DNA of 28,110 nt from Clostridiales bacterium (GCA_031289625.1 JAITPB010000057.1:1-28110); one strand, 5' to 3'. Positions 16,054 to 24,378 are shown, counted from the first letter of the stretch. Numbers and translations: made by a program. Notes: generated from the sequence alone by a model not told the origin.

Positions 16054-17479
16054 TTTTGACTTTGATGGTATCGCCGTTGGCGAACGGCTTATCCGATAAT
16101 AGCACCATCGGCTCAAAAAACATCATGCCCTGCGTCAGAATGGTATTCTGATCGTCGGAGTCGCCAACATAGATCGTTACTTTATCCGCGTAATATTCAT
16201 CGCCTAAAATACCCTTGCGCTTTTTGATCATATACACGTAATAGCCGTCCGAATCTTTATTGATGGCGCCGTTGGGAATGAGGGCGGCGGACTTGGCGCT
16301 TTCTTTGGCAAAGGTAATTTCAAATGTTTCGCCTGCCGCGATTTCGGCGGAGTCCGTTTTAATCTCAATGGTTTTTCCTTTGTCTGTCGGTGTGATTTTG
16401 GAGACGGCAGACACCAAAGTATGATCCGTGTTGGACAGTTTACATTCGTCGCCTACGGCGACAAAATTGTTGTCCAGGCTAATCTGACAGGTAATCGTAT
16501 ACGATCCGCCGACCGCCATGGCCGCCAAAGACTGCCCTTTATTCACAGTCTGCCCCGCGTGCAGCGTGAGGGAAAGCAGCTCGCCCGTTTCCGGCGCGTA
16601 AATATACGTGTTGTCAAAATAATCTTGCAGTTGTTTTTCATAGTTTGCCTTTTGCTCGTCGTATTTTTGTATATCCATCCGCTTGGAGGCCAAATCCCTT
16701 TCCGCGCTGGAGATTTGATAGAGCCATTCGTCAATTTGTTTCTGCCGGGCGCTTTCTTTGTCGGACAGGGTTTTGGCGTTGGCCTCTCCGCTTTTTGACA
16801 GCAGGGACTGCTGATTCTGATAATCCAGCTCATAACCTTCCAGATTATGCCGCGCGGTATCTATGGCGCGCTGTGCGGCATCCACGGCCAACTGCGCGGT
16901 ATCCAATTCCTGCAGCGCTGCGCCGCCCACATCATAAAGCGCTTGCGCCTGTGTGAAAAGATCCCGTTTCGCCTCTAGGCCGGCTTCCGCTTCTGTCAAA
17001 GCGCTCTGGCCTTGAACGATCTTGGCTTGTGCCTGCTGAAGGCTGTAATCCGAAACATCGTCCGCCGTATAGACTTCTTTTTTCAGCTCTTGAATTTGTT
17101 GATTCAGCCTTTGAATGCCCGCTTCCGAGGAGGCCATGCTCACCAGCGCTTTTTCGCGGTCGATAGACAGGACGGTCAACTGCTGCGTGACGGTATCGGC
17201 GTCATAGCTGACTTTGGCCAGGCGTCCGCCCGTTTCCAGCCGGTCCCCTTCCTCCGCGTAAATCTCCTCAATGACGCCGCCCAGTTTGGCGTATACTTCC
17301 TGGGTCTTTGACCAATCGGCCAGGCCCGAGGCTGTCTCCGTCTTGTTCAGCTTGCCGTTTTTCGGCGTCACGGCGATCACGACGGGGGTGTTATAATTGT
17401 AGATGGTCTGTGAGAAGAAAATCAAAAGGATAAACATCACGAATAATATGACGCCTGTGATTTTGACGCCCCGGTTCAT
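16028..17479 (-). CDS. HlyD/MacA-type periplasmic adaptor protein
   Basis: A 483-residue membrane-anchored adaptor. It has an N-terminal transmembrane helix (about 6-26), a first lipoyl half (VYAKLGGVIEEIYAEEGDRLETGGRLAKV), a long Gln/Ala-rich coiled coil (about 95-275), the second lipoyl half (YIYAPETGELLSLTLHAGQTVNKGQSL), then beta-barrel and membrane-proximal domains. Such proteins bridge an inner-membrane pump to the outside; in Gram-positives they pair with MacB-like permeases, as found immediately downstream. Start ATG 17479 is chosen for the upstream G-tract GGGGGGGGA; GTG 17500 is possible. It follows the sugar-type permease gene by 25 bases, an unusual operon partner. Confidence 0.87.
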   Translation of the reverse strand: MNRGVKITGVILFVMFILLIFFSQTIYNYNTPVVIAVTPKNGKLNKTETASGLADWSKTQEVYAKLGGVIEEIYAEEGDRLETGGRLAKVSYDADTVTQQLTVLSIDREKALVSMASSEAGIQRLNQQIQELKKEVYTADDVSDYSLQQAQAKIVQGQSALTEAEAGLEAKRDLFTQAQALYDVGGAALQELDTAQLAVDAAQRAIDTARHNLEGYELDYQNQQSLLSKSGEANAKTLSDKESARQKQIDEWLYQISSAERDLASKRMDIQKYDEQKANYEKQLQDYFDNTYIYAPETGELLSLTLHAGQTVNKGQSLAAMAVGGSYTITCQISLDNNFVAVGDECKLSNTDHTLVSAVSKITPTDKGKTIEIKTDSAEIAAGETFEITFAKESAKSAALIPNGAINKDSDGYYVYMIKKRKGILGDEYYADKVTIYVGDSDDQNTILTQGMMFFEPMVLLSDKPFANGDTIKVKNEGDFFAS

Positions 17480-17504
17480 GCGCGTCCCCCCCCAAAACAC
17501 AAAT

Positions 17505-18365
17505 CTATTTTACGCCGGACAGTTCAATGCCGATTTCGAGATCTTTCTGACCCATCACCAAAAACCACAGGGGGAAAAATAAATATACGCAGGAAGCGGC
17601 GAAAATCAACCCTGTGCGGCCGCTGGCCATCCGCGACAAATATACGGAAAGCGGCTCCCGGAAATAATCTTTGATAAATACAGCCGCTTGATCCACAAGA
17701 TTCCAATATTCAATAAAAGTCAGCATGGACAGCGCCGCGAGGCCGGATTTCATTTGCGGCAGTACGATGTGCAGGAAAATATAAAAATGTCCCCCTCCGT
17801 CGATCCGCGCCGCCTCAAAATAGGCGTCAGGGATCGACTTCAAGCTCTGACGGAGCAGAAAGACGCCGAACGGCGCGAACACGCCGGGCAGGATAATGGC
17901 CAGGTAGCTGTCTTTGAGGCCCAGCATATCCGCTATGATGTAATTGGGAACAATCACGGCTTGCAGCGGCATCAGCATGACCAGCACATAGAAGGAGAAT
18001 ACAACATCTTTGAATTTCCAGCGCCAGGCGGTAAAGCCGTAGGCCGCCAGCAGAGAGACCACGGCCTGCCCTGCCACCACAGGCAGCGTCAGTTTAACGG
18101 AATTCAACAAAAGCAGGAGGAAAGTGGGCTGCAAAAATAAAACGCTTTTGTATTGGCTCAAGGAAACTTCCCGCGGGATGAGGGGCATATTTAGGTAATG
18201 CGTGGTGATATTTTGCGCCAGGTCAAACAGGGAAACCTGATTCGTATAGTTTAGGCTGATTTCCATTTCCGACATGAAGGAACTGACGAGCGTCACGATG
18301 AGCGGGTAAATAAAAAGCAGACCCAGCGCCGTTAAAACAACCGAAGCGAAACGCGATTTTTTCAC
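17505..18365 (-). CDS. MalG-type ABC transporter permease
   Basis: An inner-membrane permease of the carbohydrate-uptake (CUT1) class, 286 residues with about six helices. The EAA loop that contacts the ATPase is intact: YFEAARIDGGGHFYIFLHIVLP. The C-terminus (FFPLWFLVMGQKDLEIG) is near the usual end of MalG homologues, though the familiar GLTAGAVKG ending is replaced by GIELSGVK. GTG 18365 overlaps the stop of the partner permease as GTGA, with AGGTGG upstream, so the two subunits are probably translationally coupled. The window has no partner ATPase; a shared MsmX-like ATPase encoded elsewhere is the usual solution. Confidence 0.9.
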   Translation of the reverse strand: MKKSRFASVVLTALGLLFIYPLIVTLVSSFMSEMEISLNYTNQVSLFDLAQNITTHYLNMPLIPREVSLSQYKSVLFLQPTFLLLLLNSVKLTLPVVAGQAVVSLLAAYGFTAWRWKFKDVVFSFYVLVMLMPLQAVIVPNYIIADMLGLKDSYLAIILPGVFAPFGVFLLRQSLKSIPDAYFEAARIDGGGHFYIFLHIVLPQMKSGLAALSMLTFIEYWNLVDQAAVFIKDYFREPLSVYLSRMASGRTGLIFAASCVYLFFPLWFLVMGQKDLEIGIELSGVK

Positions 18366-19213
18366 GCGTCCACCTTCCTTTCCGCCCAGAACAGCCCCTG
18401 CGTTACGAGGCCAATCACCAGCACCAGGATACAAGTAGCCGCGGTCAGTTTTTGATAGTTCAGCGCGGAGAACATATTGTTCATGAAATGCTGCATCAGA
18501 TAAATGCTGTTGTGCGGATAACGGCCCGTCAGCACGTAAATTTCTTTAAATACTTTAAAAGAATTGATCAGCGTCATGATGATCACCAGCAAAAACGTAG
18601 GCGTCAGGCAGGGGAACGTAATGTGCCCAAATTTCCGAAAAGCGCCCGCCCCATCCAGGGAGGCTGCTTCATAAAATTCCTCGGGGATGCTATGAAGGGC
18701 CGATATGAACAGGACAATATTGTAACCAACGCTCTTCCATAAAAAAATCAAAATGATCACCGCGCGGACGGCGCCGGTTTCCAGCCAATTGACTGGCGGC
18801 GCGCCGAAAGACACAAAAATGCGGTTGAGATAGCCTTGATTGGTAAAAAAGGACTGCCAAAAGAATACGGTTGACCCAGACGGAATCACCAGCGGAATTA
18901 AAAAGACCAGCGTGAACCATTGCTTTCCCGATTTCGCTTTATTGATCAACAGCGCCAGGGCCAGCGCCAGCCCTATGGAGAGCGGCAGACTGACGCTGAT
19001 GAAAAACGCGGTGTTTTGCGCGCTGGTCAAGTAAGATTTATTTGTGAGCAAATCTGTAAAATTTTGCAGCCCGATAAACATACCCCCGACAGGTTTATCC
19101 GTAAAGGCGTAGCCAATGGAATAAAAGAACGGCCATATAAAAAACATTAGGAAACCGGCCAGGCTCGGCAGAATAAACAGAAACGGCGCGTGACGTTCCC
19201 AAAGGCGCGGCAT
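18362..19213 (-). CDS. MalF-type ABC transporter permease
   Basis: The second transmembrane subunit of the CUT1-like importer, 283 residues with about six helices. It has the N-terminal PFLFILPSLAGFLMFFIWPF and GLQNFTDLL segments of UgpA/MalF proteins and the EAA motif FYEAASLDGAGAFRKFGHITFP. ATG 19213 starts one base after the stop of the binding-protein gene; no separate strong ribosome binding site is seen, so translation is likely coupled to it. It overlaps the MalG-type gene downstream. Confidence 0.92.
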   Translation of the reverse strand: MPRLWERHAPFLFILPSLAGFLMFFIWPFFYSIGYAFTDKPVGGMFIGLQNFTDLLTNKSYLTSAQNTAFFISVSLPLSIGLALALALLINKAKSGKQWFTLVFLIPLVIPSGSTVFFWQSFFTNQGYLNRIFVSFGAPPVNWLETGAVRAVIILIFLWKSVGYNIVLFISALHSIPEEFYEAASLDGAGAFRKFGHITFPCLTPTFLLVIIMTLINSFKVFKEIYVLTGRYPHNSIYLMQHFMNNMFSALNYQKLTAATCILVLVIGLVTQGLFWAERKVDA

Positions 19214-19214
19214 A

Positions 19215-20969
19215 CTATTCGTTGATATACAGCTCTACTTTATTTTGAATCAAACTGGCCACCTCGTCCGCGGATTTGGAGCCGTCGAAAAAATTCTGGG
19301 CTTCCGATGTGACGACACTGGTAATGGCATCGTCTGTAATGGGGAAGGTGTTGATCATGAGCGTGTATTTCTCCAGCGCCTCCATATAGACGTCATAGAT
19401 CTGCTGCTGATCTTCGGTCAGTGTGACGTCGGCGGCGTTTGGCTGAGGGCCTTGCTCCATGTTTGGCCGTGCGTCCACTGGCCTGTCTGATGACTGGCCA
19501 TCTTCGCTGAGAACTGGCCTGTCTGGCGCCTGGCCGCCTTCGCTGAGAACTGGTCTGTCTGGCGCCTGGCCGTCTTCGCCCGCTGGCCGCTCCGCGTCTG
19601 ATGGATTCATCCTTGGCGCGCCACCCGGCACGGCCATGCCGGAAGACACGCCAGCCGCCTGCAGCTTCGCCTTATTTTGGGACGCGCTGATGTTCACAGG
19701 AACGCCGCCCATAGACATCGCCGTGGAAGTTTGCGTCTCTTCGCTCAATAGGAATTTCAAAAACGCCCAGGCCAAATCTTTGTTGGCGGAATTGGCGTTC
19801 ATGGCGTAAGCCTGGGTTGCCGTATAAGGCACTTCGCCTTTGTCGTTGGCTGCGACGCCCAACAGCTCATCCGTGTCATTCAGGGACACGCCGTTCATGG
19901 CGATATTGTTCCGGACGACATTGCTTTTGTCTTTGCTGTAATATTTTGTGAAATAATTCATTAACAAGGCGTTGCTTACATTTTTAAAATAAACGGAACC
20001 GCTTTCGTTTTGCATCAAGGACAGGGCTTGCTGCGCGTCCGCGGCGGCTCTTTGGATATCGTCCGTGGGTATATAGCCCTTTTCTTCATAATCTTTGACT
20101 GTGGTCAAAAGATTGGCGAAATCCCCGGTGTTAAAGGCCGCTTTTTTTTGAGGAATATCGAGAAACTCTGTATAATGTTCGCTCAGCAACGCGCCGAACA
20201 TGGTGGAGCGGGGGCCCGCTCCGCCTCGCAGGCTGAATATGCGCGCGTCGGCGCTGCTGTCAAAATTGCTTTCCGCCAGCGCCATCATCTCTTCTATCGT
20301 CATTTTGTCCTTGCTTCTCAGGGTGTTCAGCTGATCTTCCGTAAAAAGTTCCGGCGCGTAAGCCACCACGTCAAAGTTATAGTCCAGCGGCAGAAAATAT
20401 TGCTTTCCGTCTATTTGGACCGCTTCCAAAATATTCTGGCGGTAATCGGAGAGGCGGAAGGAATCGTCCGTGTCCATGAAAGGCGTTAAATCTTCCAACT
20501 GACCGCTCATGGCGTAGCGGTAATAGGGGAGGGCGCCGATGTCAAAGATGTCCGCGCCTTGCCCGCTCATGAGCTGCGTGTTGATCTGTGTGACATAGTC
20601 CGGCTTCAACGCGTCGGAGGCATCGGATACCATAGAGACCATCTTGCCGCCGTCGGCGGATTCCGCGGTTTTGACCTCCGGCATGGCCGCGAACGTTTCG
20701 ACGTTAATCTTCGTGTTTGGGTAGAGCGTTTGGAATTTGCCCGCCGCCTCTTCCAGAAAAGCCTTGCCGGGCATGGGATTGAAAATGGAAACCGTGATTT
20801 CGCCTTGCATGTCTTGCGATAAGCTCGCGGACGATTGTCCGGACGATTGCCCATCGGGCACATTCGTGCTTACATTCGCGTCCGCGTCCGTCGAGGCGTT
20901 CCCGCCGGAACAGCCCGCCGTGGAAAGAAGCATCAACAGAGACAAAGCTCCTGCGGCAAATTTTTTCAT
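19215..20969 (-). CDS. Lipoprotein extracellular solute-binding protein with repeat insert
   Basis: A family-1-type solute-binding protein of 584 residues, longer than usual (about 420-450). A lipoprotein signal peptide ends in LLSTAGC with Cys20 as the lipidation site, followed by a Ser/Asp-rich linker. ITVSIFNPMPGKAFLEEAAGKF, GADIFDIGALPYY and KDLAWAFLKFLLSEETQ are typical of the fold. Residues about 445-510 form a Pro/Gly/Asp-rich low-complexity insert containing three 12-residue repeats (GQAPDRPVLSE-type), followed by a final helical segment. Start ATG 20969 has GAGGAGA six bases upstream. It is first in the operon with two permeases, an adaptor and a MacB-core protein. The ligand cannot be told; sugar is only the family default. 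Confidence 0.9.
   Translation of the reverse strand: MKKFAAGALSLLMLLSTAGCSGGNASTDADANVSTNVPDGQSSGQSSASLSQDMQGEITVSIFNPMPGKAFLEEAAGKFQTLYPNTKINVETFAAMPEVKTAESADGGKMVSMVSDASDALKPDYVTQINTQLMSGQGADIFDIGALPYYRYAMSGQLEDLTPFMDTDDSFRLSDYRQNILEAVQIDGKQYFLPLDYNFDVVAYAPELFTEDQLNTLRSKDKMTIEEMMALAESNFDSSADARIFSLRGGAGPRSTMFGALLSEHYTEFLDIPQKKAAFNTGDFANLLTTVKDYEEKGYIPTDDIQRAAADAQQALSLMQNESGSVYFKNVSNALLMNYFTKYYSKDKSNVVRNNIAMNGVSLNDTDELLGVAANDKGEVPYTATQAYAMNANSANKDLAWAFLKFLLSEETQTSTAMSMGGVPVNISASQNKAKLQAAGVSSGMAVPGGAPRMNPSDAERPAGEDGQAPDRPVLSEGGQAPDRPVLSEDGQSSDRPVDARPNMEQGPQPNAADVTLTEDQQQIYDVYMEALEKYTLMINTFPITDDAITSVVTSEAQNFFDGSKSADEVASLIQNKVELYINE
19477..19584. repeat. 36-bp tandem repeat, three copies
   Basis: Copies begin at 19477, 19513 and 19549 on the plus strand (each starting ACTGG[C/T]CTGTCTG). 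The first two boundaries are nearly identical and the copy at 19477 is diverged. They encode 12-residue units in the solute-binding protein (residues about 463-498) and keep the frame. Confidence 0.9.
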
Positions 20970-21010
20970 GATATTTCTCCTCATGTAAATTTGATATCGT
21001 TAAGATACCA

Positions 21011-21036
21011 ATTCTATATGAAGCTAGTATGAAGCT
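21011..21036 (-). promoter_or_regulatory. Candidate activator-dependent promoter of the transport operon
   Basis: On the plus strand, TATGAAGCT occurs twice (21017-21025 and 21028-21036), an exact direct repeat with an 11-base period. Directly next to it is TAGAAT on the minus strand (21011-21016), a good -10 box without a recognisable -35. Direct repeats with one-turn spacing in the -35 position are typical of OmpR/PhoB-type response-regulator sites. The repeat is seen; the regulator is inference. Confidence 0.5.
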
Positions 21037-21071
21037 GGCGTAAACAATTTATGAATGAAAAAATACACTGA

Positions 21072-21191
21072 CTCCATTTTATCGTCCACGCGATCGAAAT
21101 CACCGTGGACGAAGAAAACGTAGCGCGTTACCGTAAATTGGTGTATACTTATCCGCAAGGCGGAGGCTCATTCTCCCAAAACGCGCGGTAA
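21072..21191 (+). pseudogene. Short coding remnant before yycI, possibly the end of yycH
   Basis: The frame of the stop at 21189-21191 is open back to a TGA at 21069-21071. It encodes a protein-like peptide (IVHAIEITVDEENVARYRKL and on to SFSQNAR) with no ATG or ribosome binding site. It ends 13 bases before the yycI start codon, the spacing of a true operon neighbour. In many Bacillota yycH precedes yycI, so this may be the 3' end of a truncated yycH. I cannot confirm homology by eye. An inverted repeat CGTCCACG/CGTGGACG (21083-21090, 21104-21111) lies within it and could instead be a regulatory site. No other gene is seen between 20970 and 21204. Confidence 0.35.
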
Positions 21192-21204
21192 AGGCGGGCT
21201 TTTT

Positions 21205-22053
21205 ATGGATTGGGATAAAGCGAAAAATTTAACCATTCTTTTCTTAGTTCTGCTCAATTTATTTCTGGGCGCTTTTGTCTATACCAGCCGAAACCGTTTT
21301 ACGCTGGACGCCAGGCAGCTCAAAGCCATTGAAGATCTGCTGGACAGGAACAGCATCCATTATCAGGAGGCTATGATTCCCAAATCCTATGCCCCCAAGC
21401 GGCCCCTGCTGATGTCCAAATACGAATATGACGATGAAGAATTGCTGAACCGCTTTTTTTTGCATCCGGAAGAAGCGCGGAGGTTTGACGAGCCGGACAA
21501 TAAAACCGAGTATATCTGTCAGGATCAAGTCCTGACTCTGCAAAACGGGTATATCTCGTTTGACAACCCTAAGGGCACCGGCCCGATGGATAGCTTCGAT
21601 GAAGCCGCCGCCGTCCGCGCCTGTGAAAATTTTCTGCCTTCTTTGGGGCGCGAAATCGCTCAGTTCAAATTAGACGGCGTGGATTGGGCCAGCGGCGAAA
21701 ATGGGTTCCGCGTGCAGTACTGCCAGGTTTATGAAAGAAACATTCTGTATACCAATTTTGTGACATTTCTGGTGACGGAAATGGGCATCACGCAAATTGA
21801 CTGCCAATACAGCGCACCGCTCGGTTTTTCCGGCAAGCCGGTAGAAATCTGCTCTTCTGACGAGGCGCTTTTAAACTTTACGCAGCAGTTGAGAAGCGCC
21901 ACCGATCAGGAAGCGGTGATTACGCGCGTCGACTTGGTTTACTATCAGGCGGAAGGCAGCGGCACGTCTTCTAAAGCCACGCCGTATTACCGGATTATGG
22001 TCGAGCATCTGGACGCCCCTTTTTTGATTAACGCTTATATCAATACAGGTTGA
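21205..22053 (+). CDS. yycI: YycI-like regulatory membrane protein
   Basis: A 282-residue protein with the N-terminus MDWDKAKNLTILFLVLLNLF, a cytoplasmic start followed by one transmembrane helix (about 9-27), characteristic of YycI, which binds the WalK sensor kinase and tunes cell-wall homeostasis. The rest is an extracytoplasmic domain with PLLMSKYEYDDEELLNRFF and a C-terminal TPYYRIMVEH segment. ATG 21205 has AAGGCGGG six bases upstream. Unlike the usual walR-walK-yycH-yycI arrangement, no walRK genes are nearby; it is followed 12 bases later by a methyltransferase gene. Identification rests mainly on the N-terminus and length. Confidence 0.75.
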   Translation: MDWDKAKNLTILFLVLLNLFLGAFVYTSRNRFTLDARQLKAIEDLLDRNSIHYQEAMIPKSYAPKRPLLMSKYEYDDEELLNRFFLHPEEARRFDEPDNKTEYICQDQVLTLQNGYISFDNPKGTGPMDSFDEAAAVRACENFLPSLGREIAQFKLDGVDWASGENGFRVQYCQVYERNILYTNFVTFLVTEMGITQIDCQYSAPLGFSGKPVEICSSDEALLNFTQQLRSATDQEAVITRVDLVYYQAEGSGTSSKATPYYRIMVEHLDAPFLINAYINTG

Positions 22054-22065
22054 AAGGATTCGGAA

Positions 22066-23094
22066 ATGCCTGATTTTGTCATGACCGCTCAGGAAGATTT
22101 TTGGGACGCGGCGCTTCAGGAGATGCTGGCCATTCTGCCGGAAGCCCGCCTGGTGAAGTGGATTGACAGGGGCGTGGCCATTCTGCGCATCCCAGATCCC
22201 TTCGCGCGGGTTTCCATGACCTTACGAAAAAATGAACCCATCTATACGCGGCACATCTTCCCGCTGGACTATACGGCGCTGGTGGAACACTGGCCCAGGG
22301 CGCTGGTGAAGATTGCCGCGCGGCTGCAAACCAGTTATCCGCATCTGCGTGATACGTCCTACAGCATTCAGCTGCGCATTTTGGATCCGTCCGCGTATGC
22401 GTTCAGCAAATTCGATCTGACGCGATGGATGTCCGAAGAACTGCGGAAGAGGCTCTTTTCGCTGGAGACGCAAAATCCGGATCAGATCGTATCCGCTGTT
22501 CTGAAAAATAATTTGCTGTACATGGGCGTTTCAAAGCCGTTCGAAAATATCAGCGCGTGGCCGGGCGGTATGCGCCGCTTCGCGCGCTATGAGGGGCAAA
22601 TCAGCCGGGCGGAGTTTAAATTGCTGGAAGCTCTGGAAGTATTTGGTTTGGATTTGAACGGAAAGCAAACCGCGCTGGATTTGGGCGCCGCGCCCGGCGG
22701 CTGGACGAAAGTGCTGCTGGATCGCGGGATCGCCGTAACGGCTGTCGATCCCGCGGAGATGGCGCCGCCGCTGAGAAGTGCGCCCCGCCTCCGCCATTTC
22801 CACGGCTTAGCGCAGGATTTTTGGGAACGCGGTCAGCAGGCTTTTGATCTGATTGTGAACGATATGCGCATGGATGTCGTAGACTCCGTAAAAATGATTT
22901 TAAAATTCGCGCCGAGGCTGAATGCCGGCGGCCTGATGATCATGACGTTTAAGCTCCCGTCGAAAAAGCCAGAGGCCGCTGTGGAAAAAGGGCTGGCGAT
23001 GCTGGCGCGCGAGTACGGGAATCTTCGCGCCCGACAGCTTTTTCACAACCGTTCGGAAATCACAGTGACCGGAAAGAAAGTAGAGAACCCATGA
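22066..23094 (+). CDS. RlmM-like FtsJ-type rRNA 2'-O-methyltransferase
   Basis: A 342-residue SAM-dependent methyltransferase. The C-terminal half has the FtsJ/RrmJ Rossmann core: ISRAEFKLLEAL, LDLGAAPGGWTKVLLDRG (SAM motif I) and VTAVDP. A K-D-K-E catalytic tetrad can be traced through the Lys of EFKLLE, the Asp region of VNDMRMD, the Lys of MTFKLPS and the Glu of RSEITV. The N-terminal half resembles the THUMP-containing part of RlmM, which methylates C2498 of 23S rRNA in E. coli; the exact target here is not certain. AAGGA lies eight bases before ATG 22066. The stop overlaps the nadD start as ATGA. Confidence 0.85.
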   Translation: MPDFVMTAQEDFWDAALQEMLAILPEARLVKWIDRGVAILRIPDPFARVSMTLRKNEPIYTRHIFPLDYTALVEHWPRALVKIAARLQTSYPHLRDTSYSIQLRILDPSAYAFSKFDLTRWMSEELRKRLFSLETQNPDQIVSAVLKNNLLYMGVSKPFENISAWPGGMRRFARYEGQISRAEFKLLEALEVFGLDLNGKQTALDLGAAPGGWTKVLLDRGIAVTAVDPAEMAPPLRSAPRLRHFHGLAQDFWERGQQAFDLIVNDMRMDVVDSVKMILKFAPRLNAGGLMIMTFKLPSKKPEAAVEKGLAMLAREYGNLRARQLFHNRSEITVTGKKVENP

Positions 23095-24320
23095 GAAAAA
23101 ATTTATCCGAGAGAAAAGACCTTTCTGCATTAAAACGGGTCGCCGTCATGGGCGGCTCCTTTGATCCCATTCATTTTGGACATCTGGCGGCGGCGGAAGC
23201 GGTTCGCTGCCAATTTCACATGCAGCGGGTCCTTTTTATCCCCACAGGGAACCCGCCTCATAAGTGCCCGATCACCTCTGCGGATGATCGCTGTCACATG
23301 ACGCAGCTGGCTGTCGCGGGCCATTCTTGTTTTGACGTCTCCCGAATGGAAATCGACAGGCCAGGCGCCACACATACGGTGGATACCCTAAAGGAACTCC
23401 GCATGGCTTGCGGCCCTAAGACGAAAATTTATTTTATCGCCGGGGCCGACGCCCTGGAAGAAATGACCTCGTGGAATCAGGCGGAACGCCTGTTCAGCCT
23501 GTGCGCCTTCGTAGCCGCGACACGGCCCGGCTGTGACCGGGAGGCGCTGGAAAAGCGCGCGGCGGCCATCCGTACAAAATATAGGGCGCAAATTTATGTC
23601 GCGGAAGTCCCCGCATTGGATATTTCATCCAGCAATCTGCGCGAGCGCGTCCGAAACGGCCAATCCATAAAATATTTGACGCCGGACGCTGTGGAGGAAT
23701 ATATCCGCAAACACGATCTTTACCGGGAAGACATAGATTTGGACGCGGCGTGGCGTTTGGTGGAAAACGCGCTGTCAGAGAAGCGGTGGCTGCATACGCA
23801 AGGCGTCATGGAAACGGCCGTCCGGCTGGCCGAGCGCTACGGCGTCAGCCGCCGCAAAGCCTATACAGCCGGATTGCTGCATGACTGCGCCAAAGAAATA
23901 CCCCATGAGGAAAAACGCGCGCTGTGCGGCGCGCTGGGCGTGCAAGTGGACGATATCATGAGCAGACAAATGGATTTGACACACGGTTTCCTGGGCGCGG
24001 CCATCGCCAGGCGCGACTGCCAGATAGAGGATAAAGCTGTTTTAAACGCCATTTGCTATCACACCACAGGGCGCAAAAAAATGGCGCTGCTGGAAAAAGT
24101 TCTTTTCATCGCCGATATGATCGAGCCTGGCCGGGAGGACTATGAAGGGCTGACGGAAATACGCGGCCTGGCCTATTCAGATATTGACAAAGCGGTTCTT
24201 TGTGGATTACAATCAAAAATATTCTATACAAAAATCAAAGGAAAACAAATCCATCCATTTACGTTGGAGGCGCTGGAGGAACTGGAAGCAGATCAGCGCG
24301 AATCAGGCGATGGATCATAG
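23091..24320 (+). CDS. nadD: Nicotinate-nucleotide adenylyltransferase fused to YqeK-type HD hydrolase
   Basis: A two-domain protein of 409 residues. The NadD domain (about 15-210) has GGSFDPIHFGHL (21-31) and ISSSNLR (178-184), the nucleotidyltransferase signatures, and makes nicotinic acid adenine dinucleotide. The second domain (about 215-405) is YqeK-like, an HD-superfamily Ap4A hydrolase: HTQGVMETAVRLAERYG, LLHDCAKEIP (His264-Asp265), LTHGFLGA, CYHTTGRKKM and LEKVLFIADMIEPGR. In most Bacillota nadD and yqeK are adjacent separate genes; here they are one frame with no break at about residue 212. The start overlaps the methyltransferase stop. Confidence 0.95.
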   Translation: MRKNLSERKDLSALKRVAVMGGSFDPIHFGHLAAAEAVRCQFHMQRVLFIPTGNPPHKCPITSADDRCHMTQLAVAGHSCFDVSRMEIDRPGATHTVDTLKELRMACGPKTKIYFIAGADALEEMTSWNQAERLFSLCAFVAATRPGCDREALEKRAAAIRTKYRAQIYVAEVPALDISSSNLRERVRNGQSIKYLTPDAVEEYIRKHDLYREDIDLDAAWRLVENALSEKRWLHTQGVMETAVRLAERYGVSRRKAYTAGLLHDCAKEIPHEEKRALCGALGVQVDDIMSRQMDLTHGFLGAAIARRDCQIEDKAVLNAICYHTTGRKKMALLEKVLFIADMIEPGREDYEGLTEIRGLAYSDIDKAVLCGLQSKIFYTKIKGKQIHPFTLEALEELEADQRESGDGS

Positions 24321-24378
24321 AACGGGAAAAACACAGAAAAACAGGCAATCAGATCGAGAGAAAGTGAGGCGCAAAAGA

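Noticed and set aside
14986..20969. Complete self-contained ABC transporter
   Set aside because: I looked for a nucleotide-binding subunit (Walker A plus LSGGQ) in and around the operon and found none.
21083..21111. Inverted repeat CGTCCACG/CGTGGACG as a firm operator or terminator
   Set aside because: Its 13-base loop and lack of a T-run do not support a terminator, and it lies within a plausible coding remnant; recorded only as a note.
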